Shown piece after piece: positions 17,658 to 26,810 of a DNA stretch of 38,199 bases. Within the stretch, counting starts at the first letter, position 1. Each line of letters opens with the position of its first letter. Under the pieces are notes generated by a model, which ran no database searches, was not told the origin of the DNA, and saw only the letters and a list, made by a program, of their open reading frames with translations. This stretch comes from Ignavibacteriales bacterium (GTDB taxonomy: Bacteria > Bacteroidota > Ignavibacteria > UBA10030), in the NCBI GenBank assembly GCA_016186715.1, contig JACPLA010000059.1:1-38199 (forward strand). Direction: 5' to 3'. The translations under genes and the position numbers were made by a program.

Positions 17658-18131
17658 CTATTCCGATGCGCAGGAACCGCGGCGAAAGTTGAAGTCTTGC
17701 CCCATGATTTTCCCATTCACCATTCCCTCCACCCGCGCCTTCATCCCCTCGGCAGATGTTCGCTGATAGAGAATTCGCTGCGGAAAATCGTGAGCCGGAT
17801 TCTCAAAGACCAATTCACGGTCCGAGGAAGAGACAAGCTTGAAGGGAACCGGTCGGCCACCACCGGGCCGGGCAATGTAGTAGACACCCGAATCCAGTGA
17901 CCGGATTTCCAGGAATTCGACAAACGGCATCTTCCCCTTCCCGACCGACCGTCCTGCTCCGACCATCGACCCTCCGCGCGGCCCCATCCACTGCTCCTCA
18001 ACAACACGCTCTTCAGTGACATCCTGCCAGCATCCGGCGAGCCAGCGGAAGGAAGTGAGGTCCGGACTCTGAACCGGGGCCGGGAAAATCCAAAACAGGG
18101 ACACAACAGTGAGACTGAAAAAACGCGTCAT
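17658..18131 (-). CDS. DUF6265 secreted protein
   Basis: This 157-residue protein has a signal peptide (about 1-22). The mature domain carries WLAGCWQ, EEQWMGPRGGSMVGAGRSV, VYYIARPGG and FENPAHDFPQRI, the diagnostic strings of DUF6265, a lipocalin-like beta-barrel family of unknown function found in the periplasm of many Gram-negative bacteria. A single Cys in WLAGC and another at the end of the protein could form a disulfide. Its ATG overlaps the YjbR gene stop by 4 nt, so the two are translationally coupled and form the end of the - strand operon. Confidence 0.85.
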   Translation of the reverse strand: MTRFFSLTVVSLFWIFPAPVQSPDLTSFRWLAGCWQDVTEERVVEEQWMGPRGGSMVGAGRSVGKGKMPFVEFLEIRSLDSGVYYIARPGGGRPVPFKLVSSSDRELVFENPAHDFPQRILYQRTSAEGMKARVEGMVNGKIMGQDFNFRRGSCASE

Positions 18132-18526
18132 CTTATCTTCTCCCTTTGGCGTTTGGACGATCGAATCCCCAGGACTTTCGCCCTTTCGGTTCGCTTCAGT
18201 CCCCTGACAACCTCTTCAAATGAATGGTCGATCATCGCCAGGATCTCCTGCGGCGGAATACTCCCGTCCAGCACGACGGTGTTCCAATGCTTCTTGTTCA
18301 TATGGTACCCCGGAAGGACCGCGTCATACCGCGCTCTGAGTTCCAACGCCCGGGCAGGTTCACATTTCAGGTTCATCGCCGGTGGATGGCGCGTCAGATC
18401 GCTCAGGAGAAACGCTTTGCCAAACACCTTGATCACGAGCGTCTCCTCTCCAAAAGGAAAGTCCTCGAAAATAGTCCCCGGCTTGGCAAGGCAATAGCGA
18501 CGGACGGCAGCAATGGTCAATGACAT
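18128..18526 (-). CDS. MmcQ/YjbR family protein
   Basis: This is a 132-residue cytoplasmic protein of the YjbR/MmcQ (CyaY-like fold) family. It shows the family layout: an N-terminal helix ending KPGTIFEDFPFGEETLVIKVFGKAFLL, a central NLKCEP strand, the HMNKKHWNTVVLDG segment and the final helix that starts IDHSFEEVV. These proteins are often called DNA-binding because of a double-wing-like fold, but the function remains unproven. The gene begins 8 nt after the lipoprotein stop and overlaps the following gene by 4 nt, so it is the middle of a three-gene unit. Confidence 0.9.
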   Translation of the reverse strand: MSLTIAAVRRYCLAKPGTIFEDFPFGEETLVIKVFGKAFLLSDLTRHPPAMNLKCEPARALELRARYDAVLPGYHMNKKHWNTVVLDGSIPPQEILAMIDHSFEEVVRGLKRTERAKVLGIRSSKRQREKIR

Positions 18527-18533
18527 CAGAACG

Positions 18534-19088
18534 TCAGCTTGCGCTTCTCCGATCGTTCGCTGCCAGGGAGTTCATCATTTCCATGAAGGGCCCTTCCGCC
18601 TGTTCGATGGTTTTCCCCGGACCTGTGCACTTGAAGAAGACCCTTCCCTCCGGGGCTTCGACGATCGCGCCCAGGAGCTTGTAATCCGCCTTCTGTCCCT
18701 GCGAGATCTGGCTCGGCCCCGCGGGGGAAAGATAGGTCCCAGCGATCCGGACAATGACAACGTCCAGATCATTGATGACCGTCGTTGTTTTTTCCACCAT
18801 GCTCTCCCCCATGAATTGCGATCCCCACCGCTCAATGTTCATGTCAACGCTCCCGCCTTGATCTTTCCCAAAATAGAACACTCCGCATTCCCCCGGCTCT
18901 ACATCTCCCTCGGCCCGGGGAACGGTGTAGGTGGCAACCCTCATCGGAAGATCATGCGCAGGAGTCCACGACTCGGGCGGGGCCCACGAAATTCCGCCCG
19001 CCGTCTGGCCTTGTTTTGCGGCCTTCTTCCCGCCGCAGCCCACGAGAAGAAGCGACACCACAAAAAGTACACCGAATCCCGTTCGCAT
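18534..19088 (-). CDS. Lipoprotein of unknown function
   Basis: The product has 184 residues and a clear lipoprotein signal: a short basic start, a hydrophobic core and the lipobox LLVG/Cys18, followed by GGKKAAKQ. The mature part has conserved-looking segments ISWAPPESWTP, MRVATYTVPRAEGD, ECGVFYFGKDQGGSVDMNIERW and FFKCTGPGKTI. This pattern recurs in uncharacterised periplasmic lipoproteins, but I cannot name a domain. ATG 19088 is chosen because GGAGG lies 9 nt upstream and the signal begins at once; the frame is open further upstream but that part has no signal. A terminator hairpin lies directly before its SD. Confidence 0.82.
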   Translation of the reverse strand: MRTGFGVLFVVSLLLVGCGGKKAAKQGQTAGGISWAPPESWTPAHDLPMRVATYTVPRAEGDVEPGECGVFYFGKDQGGSVDMNIERWGSQFMGESMVEKTTTVINDLDVVIVRIAGTYLSPAGPSQISQGQKADYKLLGAIVEAPEGRVFFKCTGPGKTIEQAEGPFMEMMNSLAANDRRSAS

Positions 19089-19102
19089 GCTAAAACACCT
19101 CC

Positions 19103-19128
19103 AAAGAAAAGGGCGACCTGAGTCGCCC
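19103..19128 (-). terminator. Terminator-like hairpin after ispG, abutting the next SD
   Basis: A 7-bp stem GGGCGAC/GTCGCCC with a 4-nt loop is followed on the - strand by TTTTCTTT. The U-run runs straight into GGAGG, the SD of the lipoprotein gene. Confidence 0.75.
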
Positions 19129-19149
19129 ATGTTTCTTGCGAAATTCGAT

Positions 19150-20274
19150 TTAGGTTTCCGGCTGGAAGCGCTCGACCTCTTCAAGCACGGTTGAAACAAT
19201 TTCCTCTTCTTTCACCCGCTTGACCACTTCCCCTTTACGATAGAGGATGGCCACCCCCTTTCCCGCCGCAATGCCGATATCCGCCTCGCTGGCCTCCCCC
19301 GGGCCGTTCACCACACAACCCAGAACGGCAATCTTGACCGGTTTCTTGACACCTGCCAGCTTTTCTTCGAGCTGTCCCATGATCCCAAAGAGGTCGACCT
19401 CCAACCGTCCGCAGGTTGGACATGCAATCAACTCGATATTCCGGGATGCAAGACTGAGGGAGCGGAGAATCTCTTTGCCGACCTCGACCTCTTTGACCGG
19501 ATCGTCCGTCAACGACACGCGAATCGTGTCTCCGATGCCTTCCGCCAGCAGCGTTCCGATCCCGACGGCCGACTTGATCGTGCCGACACGGGCGGTACCC
19601 GCTTCCGTCACCCCGAGGTGAAGCGGAATATCCGTCCGTTGTGCAACCAGCCGATATGCTTCAATCATGAGTTTGACATCGGTTGATTTCACCGAGATGA
19701 CGACATCGTTGAAATCGAATTCCCCGCAAATTCCGACATGTTTCATCGCGCTCTCAAACAGCGCTTCCGCCGTCGGATAACCGTGCTTTTCCAGAATGTC
19801 CTCTTCCAGGGAGCCGGAGTTGACGCCGATGCGAATGGGGATCCCCCGTTCCTTGGCCGCGGTCAGCACCTGCCGGATCCGATCTTTGGCTCCGATATTG
19901 CCGGGATTAAGCCGAACCTTCGCGACTCCTGCTTCGATCGCTTTGAGAGCAAAAATATGATTGAAGTGGATATCGGCAACGATCGGGAGCGGTGATTGCC
20001 GGACGATTTCGTCCATTGCTTCGGCCGCTTCCTTGTCATTGACGGTGACGCGGACAATGTCGCAGCCAGCTTCGGCTGCTGTGACAATCTGGCCGACCGT
20101 CCCCTTAATGTCGTCGGTCTTGGTCTTGGTCATCGTCTGGACGGAAATCGGAGCATCACCTCCGATCGGCACGCCTCCCACATGCACCTGTCTCGTCTTT
20201 CGCCGAACGCCGACCCGGTACGTTTTGTGGGGTTTTGCTTCCGTCGTCGCAGGCACCACAATCGCTTCGCTCAT
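19150..20274 (-). CDS. ispG: 4-hydroxy-3-methylbut-2-enyl diphosphate synthase
   Basis: IspG (GcpE) makes HMBPP from MEcPP in the non-mevalonate isoprenoid pathway with a [4Fe-4S] cluster in the cytoplasm. The 374-residue length fits the compact bacterial form rather than the larger three-domain form. An N-terminal TIM barrel has TVNDKEAAEAM, DIHFNHIFALKAI and RLNPGNIG, and the C-terminal cluster domain supplies Cys285 and Cys288 (CPTC), Cys320 (LGCVVNGPGE) and Glu327, the expected ligands. About 20 extra residues precede the usual start. It follows the rhomboid gene by 21 nt, so it is probably cotranscribed with it, and a terminator hairpin follows. Confidence 0.97.
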   Translation of the reverse strand: MSEAIVVPATTEAKPHKTYRVGVRRKTRQVHVGGVPIGGDAPISVQTMTKTKTDDIKGTVGQIVTAAEAGCDIVRVTVNDKEAAEAMDEIVRQSPLPIVADIHFNHIFALKAIEAGVAKVRLNPGNIGAKDRIRQVLTAAKERGIPIRIGVNSGSLEEDILEKHGYPTAEALFESAMKHVGICGEFDFNDVVISVKSTDVKLMIEAYRLVAQRTDIPLHLGVTEAGTARVGTIKSAVGIGTLLAEGIGDTIRVSLTDDPVKEVEVGKEILRSLSLASRNIELIACPTCGRLEVDLFGIMGQLEEKLAGVKKPVKIAVLGCVVNGPGEASEADIGIAAGKGVAILYRKGEVVKRVKEEEIVSTVLEEVERFQPET

Positions 20275-20295
20275 CGTTCTAGTCTCTCGCCTCGA

Positions 20296-21192
20296 TTAGT
20301 TGATTTTCTTGCTCGCGTCAAAAAGAATTCTCTTTTCTTCTTCTGTCAGGCTCTGGTAGCCGCCGTGGCCGATCTTGTCCAGGATATCGTCAATCCGCTT
20401 CTGCATCTCCTGTTGCTCGATCTCACTGCCATCACGGATGTCAAACACCTTCGTTTCTCCCTCTGGATCGGTTTCCTGCGGCCTTTGCTGTGTCACTGAG
20501 TACGATTCCCACCATCGGCGGACCTTGTGGAAAACGTTGTCAAGCGGAAGGCGCTTTCGATCATAAAGAACATACATGTAGCCGGCAAGGGCTCCTCCGA
20601 GATGGGCAAGGTTTGCGACGTCGGTGGGGGTTCCGATAGAAAAGAGCCCCACGGCAATCAGGAAGATCACGAAGTACTTCACCTTGATCGGGATGAGGAA
20701 ATAGAGAAAAATATAGCGATCCGGGAACATCATTCCGAAAGCCACCAGCACTCCGTAGACGGCTCCGGACGCTCCCACCACAATGGACGGCCGCTCCAGG
20801 ATCGGCCCCAGGACCAGCTGGACAATTCCGGCCACGACTCCGCACATCAAATAAAAGAAGAGGAACTTCCGGGATCCCCACATGTGCTCGACTTCCATGC
20901 CGAACATCCAGAGTCCGAAAAACATGTTAAAGAACAAATGCCAGAATCCTCCGTGCATGAACTGGTACGTAACCAACTGCCAGGGGAGAAATCCCGCCCC
21001 CAGCGGAAGCAGTGCGAAATATTCCGTAATCACATACCCCAGAGGGACGCCGTCCAGTCTGAACGACCCCATGAACATCATGAGCAAGAACACACCCCCG
21101 TTGGTAATCAACAGCCACTTGATGACCGGCGGAAAAAACGAGAATCCGCCAAACATCGACGGCCGGTAGTAATTGCGATCGTAATAGGACAT
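20296..21192 (-). CDS. Rhomboid-family intramembrane serine protease with C-terminal cytoplasmic extension
   Basis: This 298-residue protein has six transmembrane helices within residues 22-210. The active site is Ser142 in GASGAVYG and His197 in NLAHLGG. His80, His85 and Asn89 in HGGFWHLFFNM supply the oxyanion-side residues, so an active protease is expected. A soluble tail of about 88 residues follows; its end (DDILDKIGHGGYQSLTEEEKRILFDASK) matches a helical module common at the C-terminus of Bacteroidota rhomboids (DUF6576-like). The substrate is unknown. The gene lies between pgk and ispG on the same strand, spaced 66 and 21 nt, and is probably part of that operon. Confidence 0.92.
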   Translation of the reverse strand: MSYYDRNYYRPSMFGGFSFFPPVIKWLLITNGGVFLLMMFMGSFRLDGVPLGYVITEYFALLPLGAGFLPWQLVTYQFMHGGFWHLFFNMFFGLWMFGMEVEHMWGSRKFLFFYLMCGVVAGIVQLVLGPILERPSIVVGASGAVYGVLVAFGMMFPDRYIFLYFLIPIKVKYFVIFLIAVGLFSIGTPTDVANLAHLGGALAGYMYVLYDRKRLPLDNVFHKVRRWWESYSVTQQRPQETDPEGETKVFDIRDGSEIEQQEMQKRIDDILDKIGHGGYQSLTEEEKRILFDASKKIN

Positions 21193-21258
21193 GAGTTAAT
21201 GTCTTAGATGCAAAGTTGTGGCAGGGAGAACCAGAGAAAATTCCACTGCTTCACTCCT

Positions 21259-22461
21259 TTATTCATCAAGATCCGACAGCGCAGCGACTCCGGGCAGAAC
21301 CTTTCCTTCAAGAAGTTCCAACGATGCACCGCCTCCGGTGGAGACGTGAGAAACCGCTTTCCCAAGGCCTGCCTGCACAATGGCAGCGGCCGAGTCTCCC
21401 CCGCCCACGATCGTCACCGTACCGCCCTTTGTCACCTCGGCAAGAACACGGGCAACGGCTTTCGTCCCCGCCGCAAACTTCTCCATCTCAAAGACGCCCA
21501 TCGGTCCGTTCCAGACCACGGTCTTTGCTTTACGTAGTTCAGCGGAAAAAAGTTCGATAGTCTTCGGCCCGATATCCAGTCCCATCCAATCCTTCGGAAT
21601 GGCCGCGGCGTCTACAGTGCGGGTTGCGGCGGAGCTTTCAAACTTGTCGCCAACAACACAATCGACGGGAAGCAGAAGATTCACCTTCTTCGCTGCCGCC
21701 TCGTCCAGGATCTTCCTCGCAAGCTCAACCTTCTCTTCTTCGAGCAACGATTTCCCTATCTCCCTTCCCTCCGCCTTATAGAAGGTAAACATCATCCCGC
21801 CCCCAATCAACAGCGCATCGACTCTCGTCATAAGATTTTGAATCACGTCGATTTTGCCCGAAATCTTCGCGCCTCCAAGAACAGCAACATAGGGACGTGC
21901 TGGATTCCCGACTGCACGGCCGAGGTAGTCCAGTTCTTTCTGCATCAGATAGCCGGCCACGCACGGCTGAAGATATTTTGTTATCCCCTCGGTGGAAGCA
22001 TGAGCGCGGTGTGCCGTTCCGAACGCGTCGTTCACATAGACATCGCCCAGGCCGGCGAGCTCTTTGGCAAAGGTGTCGTCGTTTGCCTCTTCCTCGGGGT
22101 GGAAGCGAAGGTTTTCCAGCACAAGACACTCGCCCTCCTGGAGCGCCCCTGCCGCCTCGCGCGCTTTCGGGCCCACACAGTCCTCGGCGAATGGGACGTT
22201 CCGATCCAACAGCGTTGAAAGATGCTCTGCAACCGGCCTCAGGCTGAATTCCGGCTTCGGCTTTCCCTTCGGCCGGCCGAGATGACTCATCAGAAGAGCC
22301 TGGCCGCCTTCCGAGAGGATCTTTCTTATCGTTGGAAGCGATTCGGTAATGCGGGTATCGTCGGTGATCCGGCGCTGTTCGTCAAGCGGGACATTAAAAT
22401 CGACCCGCACCAGAGCCCGCTTTCCTTTGAACGCGACGTGGTCAATGGTCATTTTGTTCAT
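21259..22461 (-). CDS. pgk: Phosphoglycerate kinase
   Basis: This is a 400-residue phosphoglycerate kinase that transfers phosphate between 1,3-bisphosphoglycerate and ADP in glycolysis. RVDFNVPLD is the N-terminal signature, SHLGRPKG and the GTAHRAHAST loop bind substrate, and GGAKISGK and GGGDSAAA form the nucleotide site. ATG 22461 is preferred: GGAG lies 6 nt upstream and it begins MNKMTIDH, as in homologs; an in-frame extension to 22479 would overlap the terminator hairpin. It follows gap on the same strand with a hairpin between them, so its level may be set by read-through. Confidence 0.97.
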   Translation of the reverse strand: MNKMTIDHVAFKGKRALVRVDFNVPLDEQRRITDDTRITESLPTIRKILSEGGQALLMSHLGRPKGKPKPEFSLRPVAEHLSTLLDRNVPFAEDCVGPKAREAAGALQEGECLVLENLRFHPEEEANDDTFAKELAGLGDVYVNDAFGTAHRAHASTEGITKYLQPCVAGYLMQKELDYLGRAVGNPARPYVAVLGGAKISGKIDVIQNLMTRVDALLIGGGMMFTFYKAEGREIGKSLLEEEKVELARKILDEAAAKKVNLLLPVDCVVGDKFESSAATRTVDAAAIPKDWMGLDIGPKTIELFSAELRKAKTVVWNGPMGVFEMEKFAAGTKAVARVLAEVTKGGTVTIVGGGDSAAAIVQAGLGKAVSHVSTGGGASLELLEGKVLPGVAALSDLDE

Positions 22462-22473
22462 GGGACACTCCGG

Positions 22474-22514
22474 AAACAAAACGGGCTGGACGTTTCACGG
22501 TCGTCGCAGCCCGT
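22474..22514 (-). terminator. Intercistronic hairpin with U-rich tail between gap and pgk
   Basis: On the - strand ACGGGCTG pairs with CAGCCCGT, and an inner GACG/CGTC pair extends the stem to 12 bp with one bulged base and a 9-nt loop. TTTGTTT follows and runs directly into the pgk SD (CCGGAG). It may be an attenuator, a partial terminator or an mRNA-stability element. Confidence 0.7.
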
Positions 22515-22542
22515 CTCAAGTTCATGGGGAATCTGTGCTACC

Positions 22543-23568
<1,026 letters not shown>

Positions 23569-23621
23569 TCAAAGTTGGAAAAAACGAAAGATTTGAGTGA
23601 AAAGAACATCTTCAGATAAAA

Positions 23622-23650
23622 AAATTACCGAGAAATGGAGTGAATGTCAA
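23622..23650 (-). promoter_or_regulatory. Sigma70-type promoter for gap
   Basis: On the - strand TTGACA (23650-23645) and TAATTT (23627-23622) are 17 nt apart. A start near 23615 gives a leader of about 60 nt before gap. The -35 box is only 15 nt from the edge of the MITE-like element. Confidence 0.7.
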
Positions 23651-23665
23651 GGACAAGGGGGCTGG

Positions 23666-23882
23666 GGTAGTGTCTTATTTTCGAAGGGATTACCCACCTC
23701 TGTGGAACTCTCTTTTGAAGCTCTGTGTCACTCTGTGAAATCTTCTTCTGTAAAAGCGTTACACAGAGAGCCACAGAGAAGACACAGAGGGACACAGAGA
23801 GGAAAATCCCCCTGTGGAACTCTCTTTTTCTCTCCGTGTCTCTCTGTGAAATTAATCCTGTATAGTAAACTCAGACACTACC
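23666..23882. mobile_element. MITE-like element with terminal inverted repeats and internal repeats
   Basis: This lies in the 410-nt gap between gap and comF. Perfect 10-bp terminal repeats GGTAGTGTCT and AGACACTACC bound 217 bp; similarity continues inward less perfectly, with a GGATTA in both arms. Inside, two direct repeats of about 42 nt (23700-23741 and 23812-23852, both beginning CTGTGGAACTCTCTTTT) flank a centre with four copies of (A/C)CACAGAG spaced 10-11 nt (from 23761, 23771, 23782 and 23792). The centre can pair with either flank: bases 23721-23737 pair with 23783-23799 at 16 of 17 positions. There is no ORF of note. GGGCT-rich flanks may be a worn target duplication, which is uncertain. 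The rest of the gap holds the gap promoter and a heptad array. Confidence 0.6.
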
Positions 23883-23900
23883 AGGGCTTGGAGAAACAAG

Positions 23901-23949
23901 GGGAAGTGAGGGGTAAACAGTAAAGGGTGAAGCGTGAAGAGTGAACGGT
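23901..23949. repeat. 7-nt tandem array next to comF
   Basis: Seven units in strict register read GGGAAGT, GAGGGGT, AAACAGT, AAAGGGT, GAAGCGT, GAAGAGT and GAACGGT. Every unit ends GT and is purine-rich before it. The array lies 18 nt from the MITE-like element and 14 nt from the comF stop. Confidence 0.75.
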
Positions 23950-23963
23950 TTGCGAAAGAGATG

Positions 23964-24662
23964 TTATTCGGCCAGGGCCGCCGATGCGGCGATGATCTTT
24001 GCAGCTCCAGCTTCAAGAAGCCGTTCCGCACACGAGACAATCGTCGAGCCCGTGGTAATCACATCGTCAATGATGATCACGGTTTTCCCCTCGGTTTCGT
24101 CTAACCCTTTTTCAGAAACGACAAACGCTCCCTCCACATTGCGCTCCCTTTCTTCAAGAGAAAGTTGAGTCTGCGTTCTTGTATTGCGGGTCCGGGCGAG
24201 CCAGTCCGTTTTCACAGGCAGTTTCATCACTCCGGCAGCTCCCCGCGCGATCAATGCCGACTGGTTGAAGCCCCGCTCGCGATGTTTCACTTTGTGGAGC
24301 GGAACGGGAATCAAAACCTCGGCCTGCACTCCCCATTGCTTCATGACCTCCCCGAGCTCTCTCCCCAGCTTCAGTCCTATCGACTCGAATCCTTCGTATT
24401 TCAGCGCATGAGCAAGCTCCTGAAACGCCCCGGTCTTCTCGAACACAAAGACACTGACCAGATCGTCGACGATTCCTTGCGCGAGGATTTTCCCGCGCGT
24501 GTCGACGTACAACCGGTGGTCCCGGCTGATCCGCGGAATCGATTTCCAGCACGCCGGACAGACATGCCTTGCTCCCTCCTCCAAGAGCTGATCGCACGAG
24601 ACACACGTCGGCGGATAAACAAAGTCAACAAATGGTTGAAAAACGCGAAGAATCGCCCCCAT
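23964..24662 (-). CDS. ComF family phosphoribosyltransferase-like protein
   Basis: This 232-residue protein has an N-terminal four-Cys zinc ribbon (CVSC at 20-23 and CPAC at 35-38). A type I phosphoribosyltransferase fold follows, with PVPLHKVKHRERGFNQS and the PRPP loop VIIIDDVITTGST. ComF proteins act in DNA uptake in naturally competent bacteria, where they may link to PriA-type helicase handling of incoming strands; in other bacteria the role is unclear (GntX-like). No other competence gene is in the window. It lies 70 nt after uvrB on the same strand, separated by a large inverted repeat, so they may be cotranscribed. There is no clear SD at ATG 24662. Confidence 0.93.
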   Translation of the reverse strand: MGAILRVFQPFVDFVYPPTCVSCDQLLEEGARHVCPACWKSIPRISRDHRLYVDTRGKILAQGIVDDLVSVFVFEKTGAFQELAHALKYEGFESIGLKLGRELGEVMKQWGVQAEVLIPVPLHKVKHRERGFNQSALIARGAAGVMKLPVKTDWLARTRNTRTQTQLSLEERERNVEGAFVVSEKGLDETEGKTVIIIDDVITTGSTIVSCAERLLEAGAAKIIAASAALAE

Positions 24663-24677
24663 GGTGTCCCCCTCTTA

Positions 24678-24728
24678 GAGAAGTCCGACTTCTACCTTTG
24701 TCTCTCTCTGGCAGAAGTCGGACTTCTC
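24678..24728. repeat. Perfect 16-bp inverted repeat between uvrB and comF
   Basis: GAGAAGTCCGACTTCT (24678-24693) and AGAAGTCGGACTTCTC (24713-24728) are exact reverse complements around a 19-nt pyrimidine-rich loop. Each arm is itself a near-palindrome around its centre. Neither strand has a U-run after the stem, so this is not a standard Rho-independent terminator. Confidence 0.8.
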
Positions 24729-24732
24729 CTCA

Positions 24733-26739
24733 TTATTGCTTCTCCAGGCGTTCAATCTCATCCCTCAGTTCAGCAGCCCGTTCAAACTCCAGGTCTTTCG
24801 CCGCGCGCTTCATTTCCGAACGGAGCTCCTCGAGAAGATCTTTTTTTTGATCCTTACTCAGGTACTTTACCACAGAATCGGAAACCATTGCGGGCCGTTT
24901 CTCCTTGCGTGCCTCGCGCTGCACCCTGACGTCGGCCACCGCCGTCGCGGCGAGGACCTCCTGAATACTCTTATAGATCGTCTCCGGTGTGATGCCGTGA
25001 TCCTCGTTGAACTTCGTCTGTTTCTCCCTCCGCCGCTTCGTTTCATCGATCATCCGTTTCATCGATCCGGTGAGCGTATCAGCATATAAGATCACTTTGC
25101 CGTTGATGTTGCGCGCCGTTCTTCCCGCAGTCTGAATCAACGAGCGGTCAGACCGCAAGAACCCCTCTTTGTCGGCATCGATGATCGCAACCAGAGAAAC
25201 CTCCGGCAAATCGAGACCCTCCCGGAGCAGGTTCACTCCGACCAGAACATCGAACTCCCCGAGACGGAGATCACGCAGGATTTCCACCCGTTCCAGCGCG
25301 TCGACTTCAGAATGAACGTAACGCACCCTGATGCCAATATCCAGCAGATACTCCGTCAGATCCTCGGCCATTCGCTTGGTCAGCGTTGTTACCAGCACGC
25401 GCTCTTTTCGTTTTGCCCGTTCCCTGATCTCCGCAATCAGATCGTCGATTTGATTCTTGCTTCTCCGAACCTCCACGGCAGGGTCGACAAGGCCGGTCGG
25501 ACGGATCACCTGCTCGACGATGACACCCTTGCACTTCTTGAGCTCAAAATCCCCCGGGGTGGCGCTGGCGAAGATGATCTGCTTGACGGTTGCTTCCCAC
25601 TCCTCAAACGTTAGGGGCCGATTATCAAGCGCCGACGGAAGCCGAAATCCGTATTCGACGAGGGTCTCTTTTCGGGAACGGTCGCCGTGATACATTCCGC
25701 CGATCTGAGGAATTGTGACGTGCGATTCGTCGATCACGGTGAGGAAATCGTCGGGGAAATAATCCAAGAGGCAATAGGGCCGCGATCCGGGCGGGCGGCC
25801 GGAAAGGTGCCGCGCATAGTTCTCGATTCCCTGGCAGTAACCGACCTCCCTGAGCATTTCAAGATCAAAACGGGTTCTCTGCTCCAGCCTTTGCGCTTCC
25901 AGGAGCTTGCCCAGCGACCGGAGCTCCGCCAGCCGTTCTTTCAGCTCGGACTCGATCGCGCCCATCGAGCGTTCGATCGTTTCCCGGGACGTAATGAACT
26001 GCTTGGCCGGGTACACGACTTCATATTCGGCTTCCCCAAGAATCCTCCCGTCCGTTTTCTTAATGTACGAGATCCGCTCAATGTCGTCCCCGAAAAATTC
26101 GATCCGCAGAGCTTCTTCGTTTTCGTAGCCCGGAATGATCTCCACCACATCGCCCCGAACGCGGAACGACCCCCGGCTGAACTCGTAGTCGTTACGGACG
26201 TACAACAGATCGAGCAGCCGTTTCAGGAGTTTGCTGCGGGAGATCCGGTCCCCTCTACGGACGACGAGCGTTTGGCCGATCCACTCCTCCGGCGCGCCGA
26301 TGCCGTAAATACAGCTCACGGATGCGACCACGATGACGTTCGGATCGCCGCTCAGGAGAGCGCTGGTCGCCCGGAGCCTGAGCCGATCGATCTCATCGTT
26401 GATCGATGCGTCTTTGGCAATGTAAGTGTCTGAAGCGGGCACATAGGCCTCGGGCTGGTAGTAATCATAGTAACTGATAAAGAACTCGACGCGGTTTTTC
26501 GGAAAGAAACCCTTGAACTCGGCGTAGAGCTGGGCTGCCAGGGTTTTGTTGTGCGACATCACCAGAACCGGCTTGTTGATCGTTGCGATGACGTTCGAGA
26601 TCGTAAACGTCTTGCCGCTTCCTGTGACGCCGAGGAGCGTCTGGTATCGGTCCCCCCTCGTGAGTCCCCCGACGAGCTGATGAATGGCTTCCGGCTGATC
26701 ACCACGGGGCTTATAATCTGATGTCAGAAGGTACGCCAC
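24733..26739 (-). CDS. uvrB: UvrABC excinuclease subunit B
   Basis: UvrB is the damage-verifying helicase of nucleotide excision repair. This 668-residue protein has Walker A GVTGSGKT, the beta-hairpin [12 protein letters not shown] that clamps DNA, the DESH box, helicase motif SATPGDFEL, and motif [13 protein letters not shown]-terminal UVR domain ([24 protein letters not shown]) binds UvrC. Length and order fit the family. I favour GTG 26739, which has AAGGG 6 nt before it; a TTG two codons upstream overlaps that SD. A 7-nt periodic tract lies just upstream. The gene is followed by the 16-bp inverted repeat and comF. Confidence 0.97.
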   Translation of the reverse strand: MAYLLTSDYKPRGDQPEAIHQLVGGLTRGDRYQTLLGVTGSGKTFTISNVIATINKPVLVMSHNKTLAAQLYAEFKGFFPKNRVEFFISYYDYYQPEAYVPASDTYIAKDASINDEIDRLRLRATSALLSGDPNVIVVASVSCIYGIGAPEEWIGQTLVVRRGDRISRSKLLKRLLDLLYVRNDYEFSRGSFRVRGDVVEIIPGYENEEALRIEFFGDDIERISYIKKTDGRILGEAEYEVVYPAKQFITSRETIERSMGAIESELKERLAELRSLGKLLEAQRLEQRTRFDLEMLREVGYCQGIENYARHLSGRPPGSRPYCLLDYFPDDFLTVIDESHVTIPQIGGMYHGDRSRKETLVEYGFRLPSALDNRPLTFEEWEATVKQIIFASATPGDFELKKCKGVIVEQVIRPTGLVDPAVEVRRSKNQIDDLIAEIRERAKRKERVLVTTLTKRMAEDLTEYLLDIGIRVRYVHSEVDALERVEILRDLRLGEFDVLVGVNLLREGLDLPEVSLVAIIDADKEGFLRSDRSLIQTAGRTARNINGKVILYADTLTGSMKRMIDETKRRREKQTKFNEDHGITPETIYKSIQEVLAATAVADVRVQREARKEKRPAMVSDSVVKYLSKDQKKDLLEELRSEMKRAAKDLEFERAAELRDEIERLEKQ

Positions 26740-26741
26740 TC

Positions 26742-26785
26742 TCAACCCTTAAAGTCCAAGAACCAAATTTCAAATAGGAAACCAA
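26742..26785. repeat. 7-nt phased A-tract array upstream of uvrB
   Basis: AA or AAA runs begin at 26744, 26751, 26758, 26765, 26772 and 26779, exactly 7 nt apart; the four bases between them vary. Phasing is 7, not the 10-11 nt of bent DNA. It is the third heptad tract in the window. Confidence 0.6.
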
Positions 26786-26810
26786 TTCGAAATATCGAGA
26801 ACAAAACTGT

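Noticed and set aside
20527-21207. A 226-codon ORF on the + strand
   Set aside because: It is antisense to the rhomboid gene; the translation is rich in His, Glu and Gln as expected from the reverse of hydrophobic codons.
23761-23803. A CRISPR-like run of ACACAGAG repeats
   Set aside because: The units are 8 nt with 2-3 nt between them, far below repeat and spacer lengths, and no cas genes are present.
24678-24728. Rho-independent terminator of uvrB
   Set aside because: The stem is strong but the loop is 19 nt and no U-run follows on either strand.
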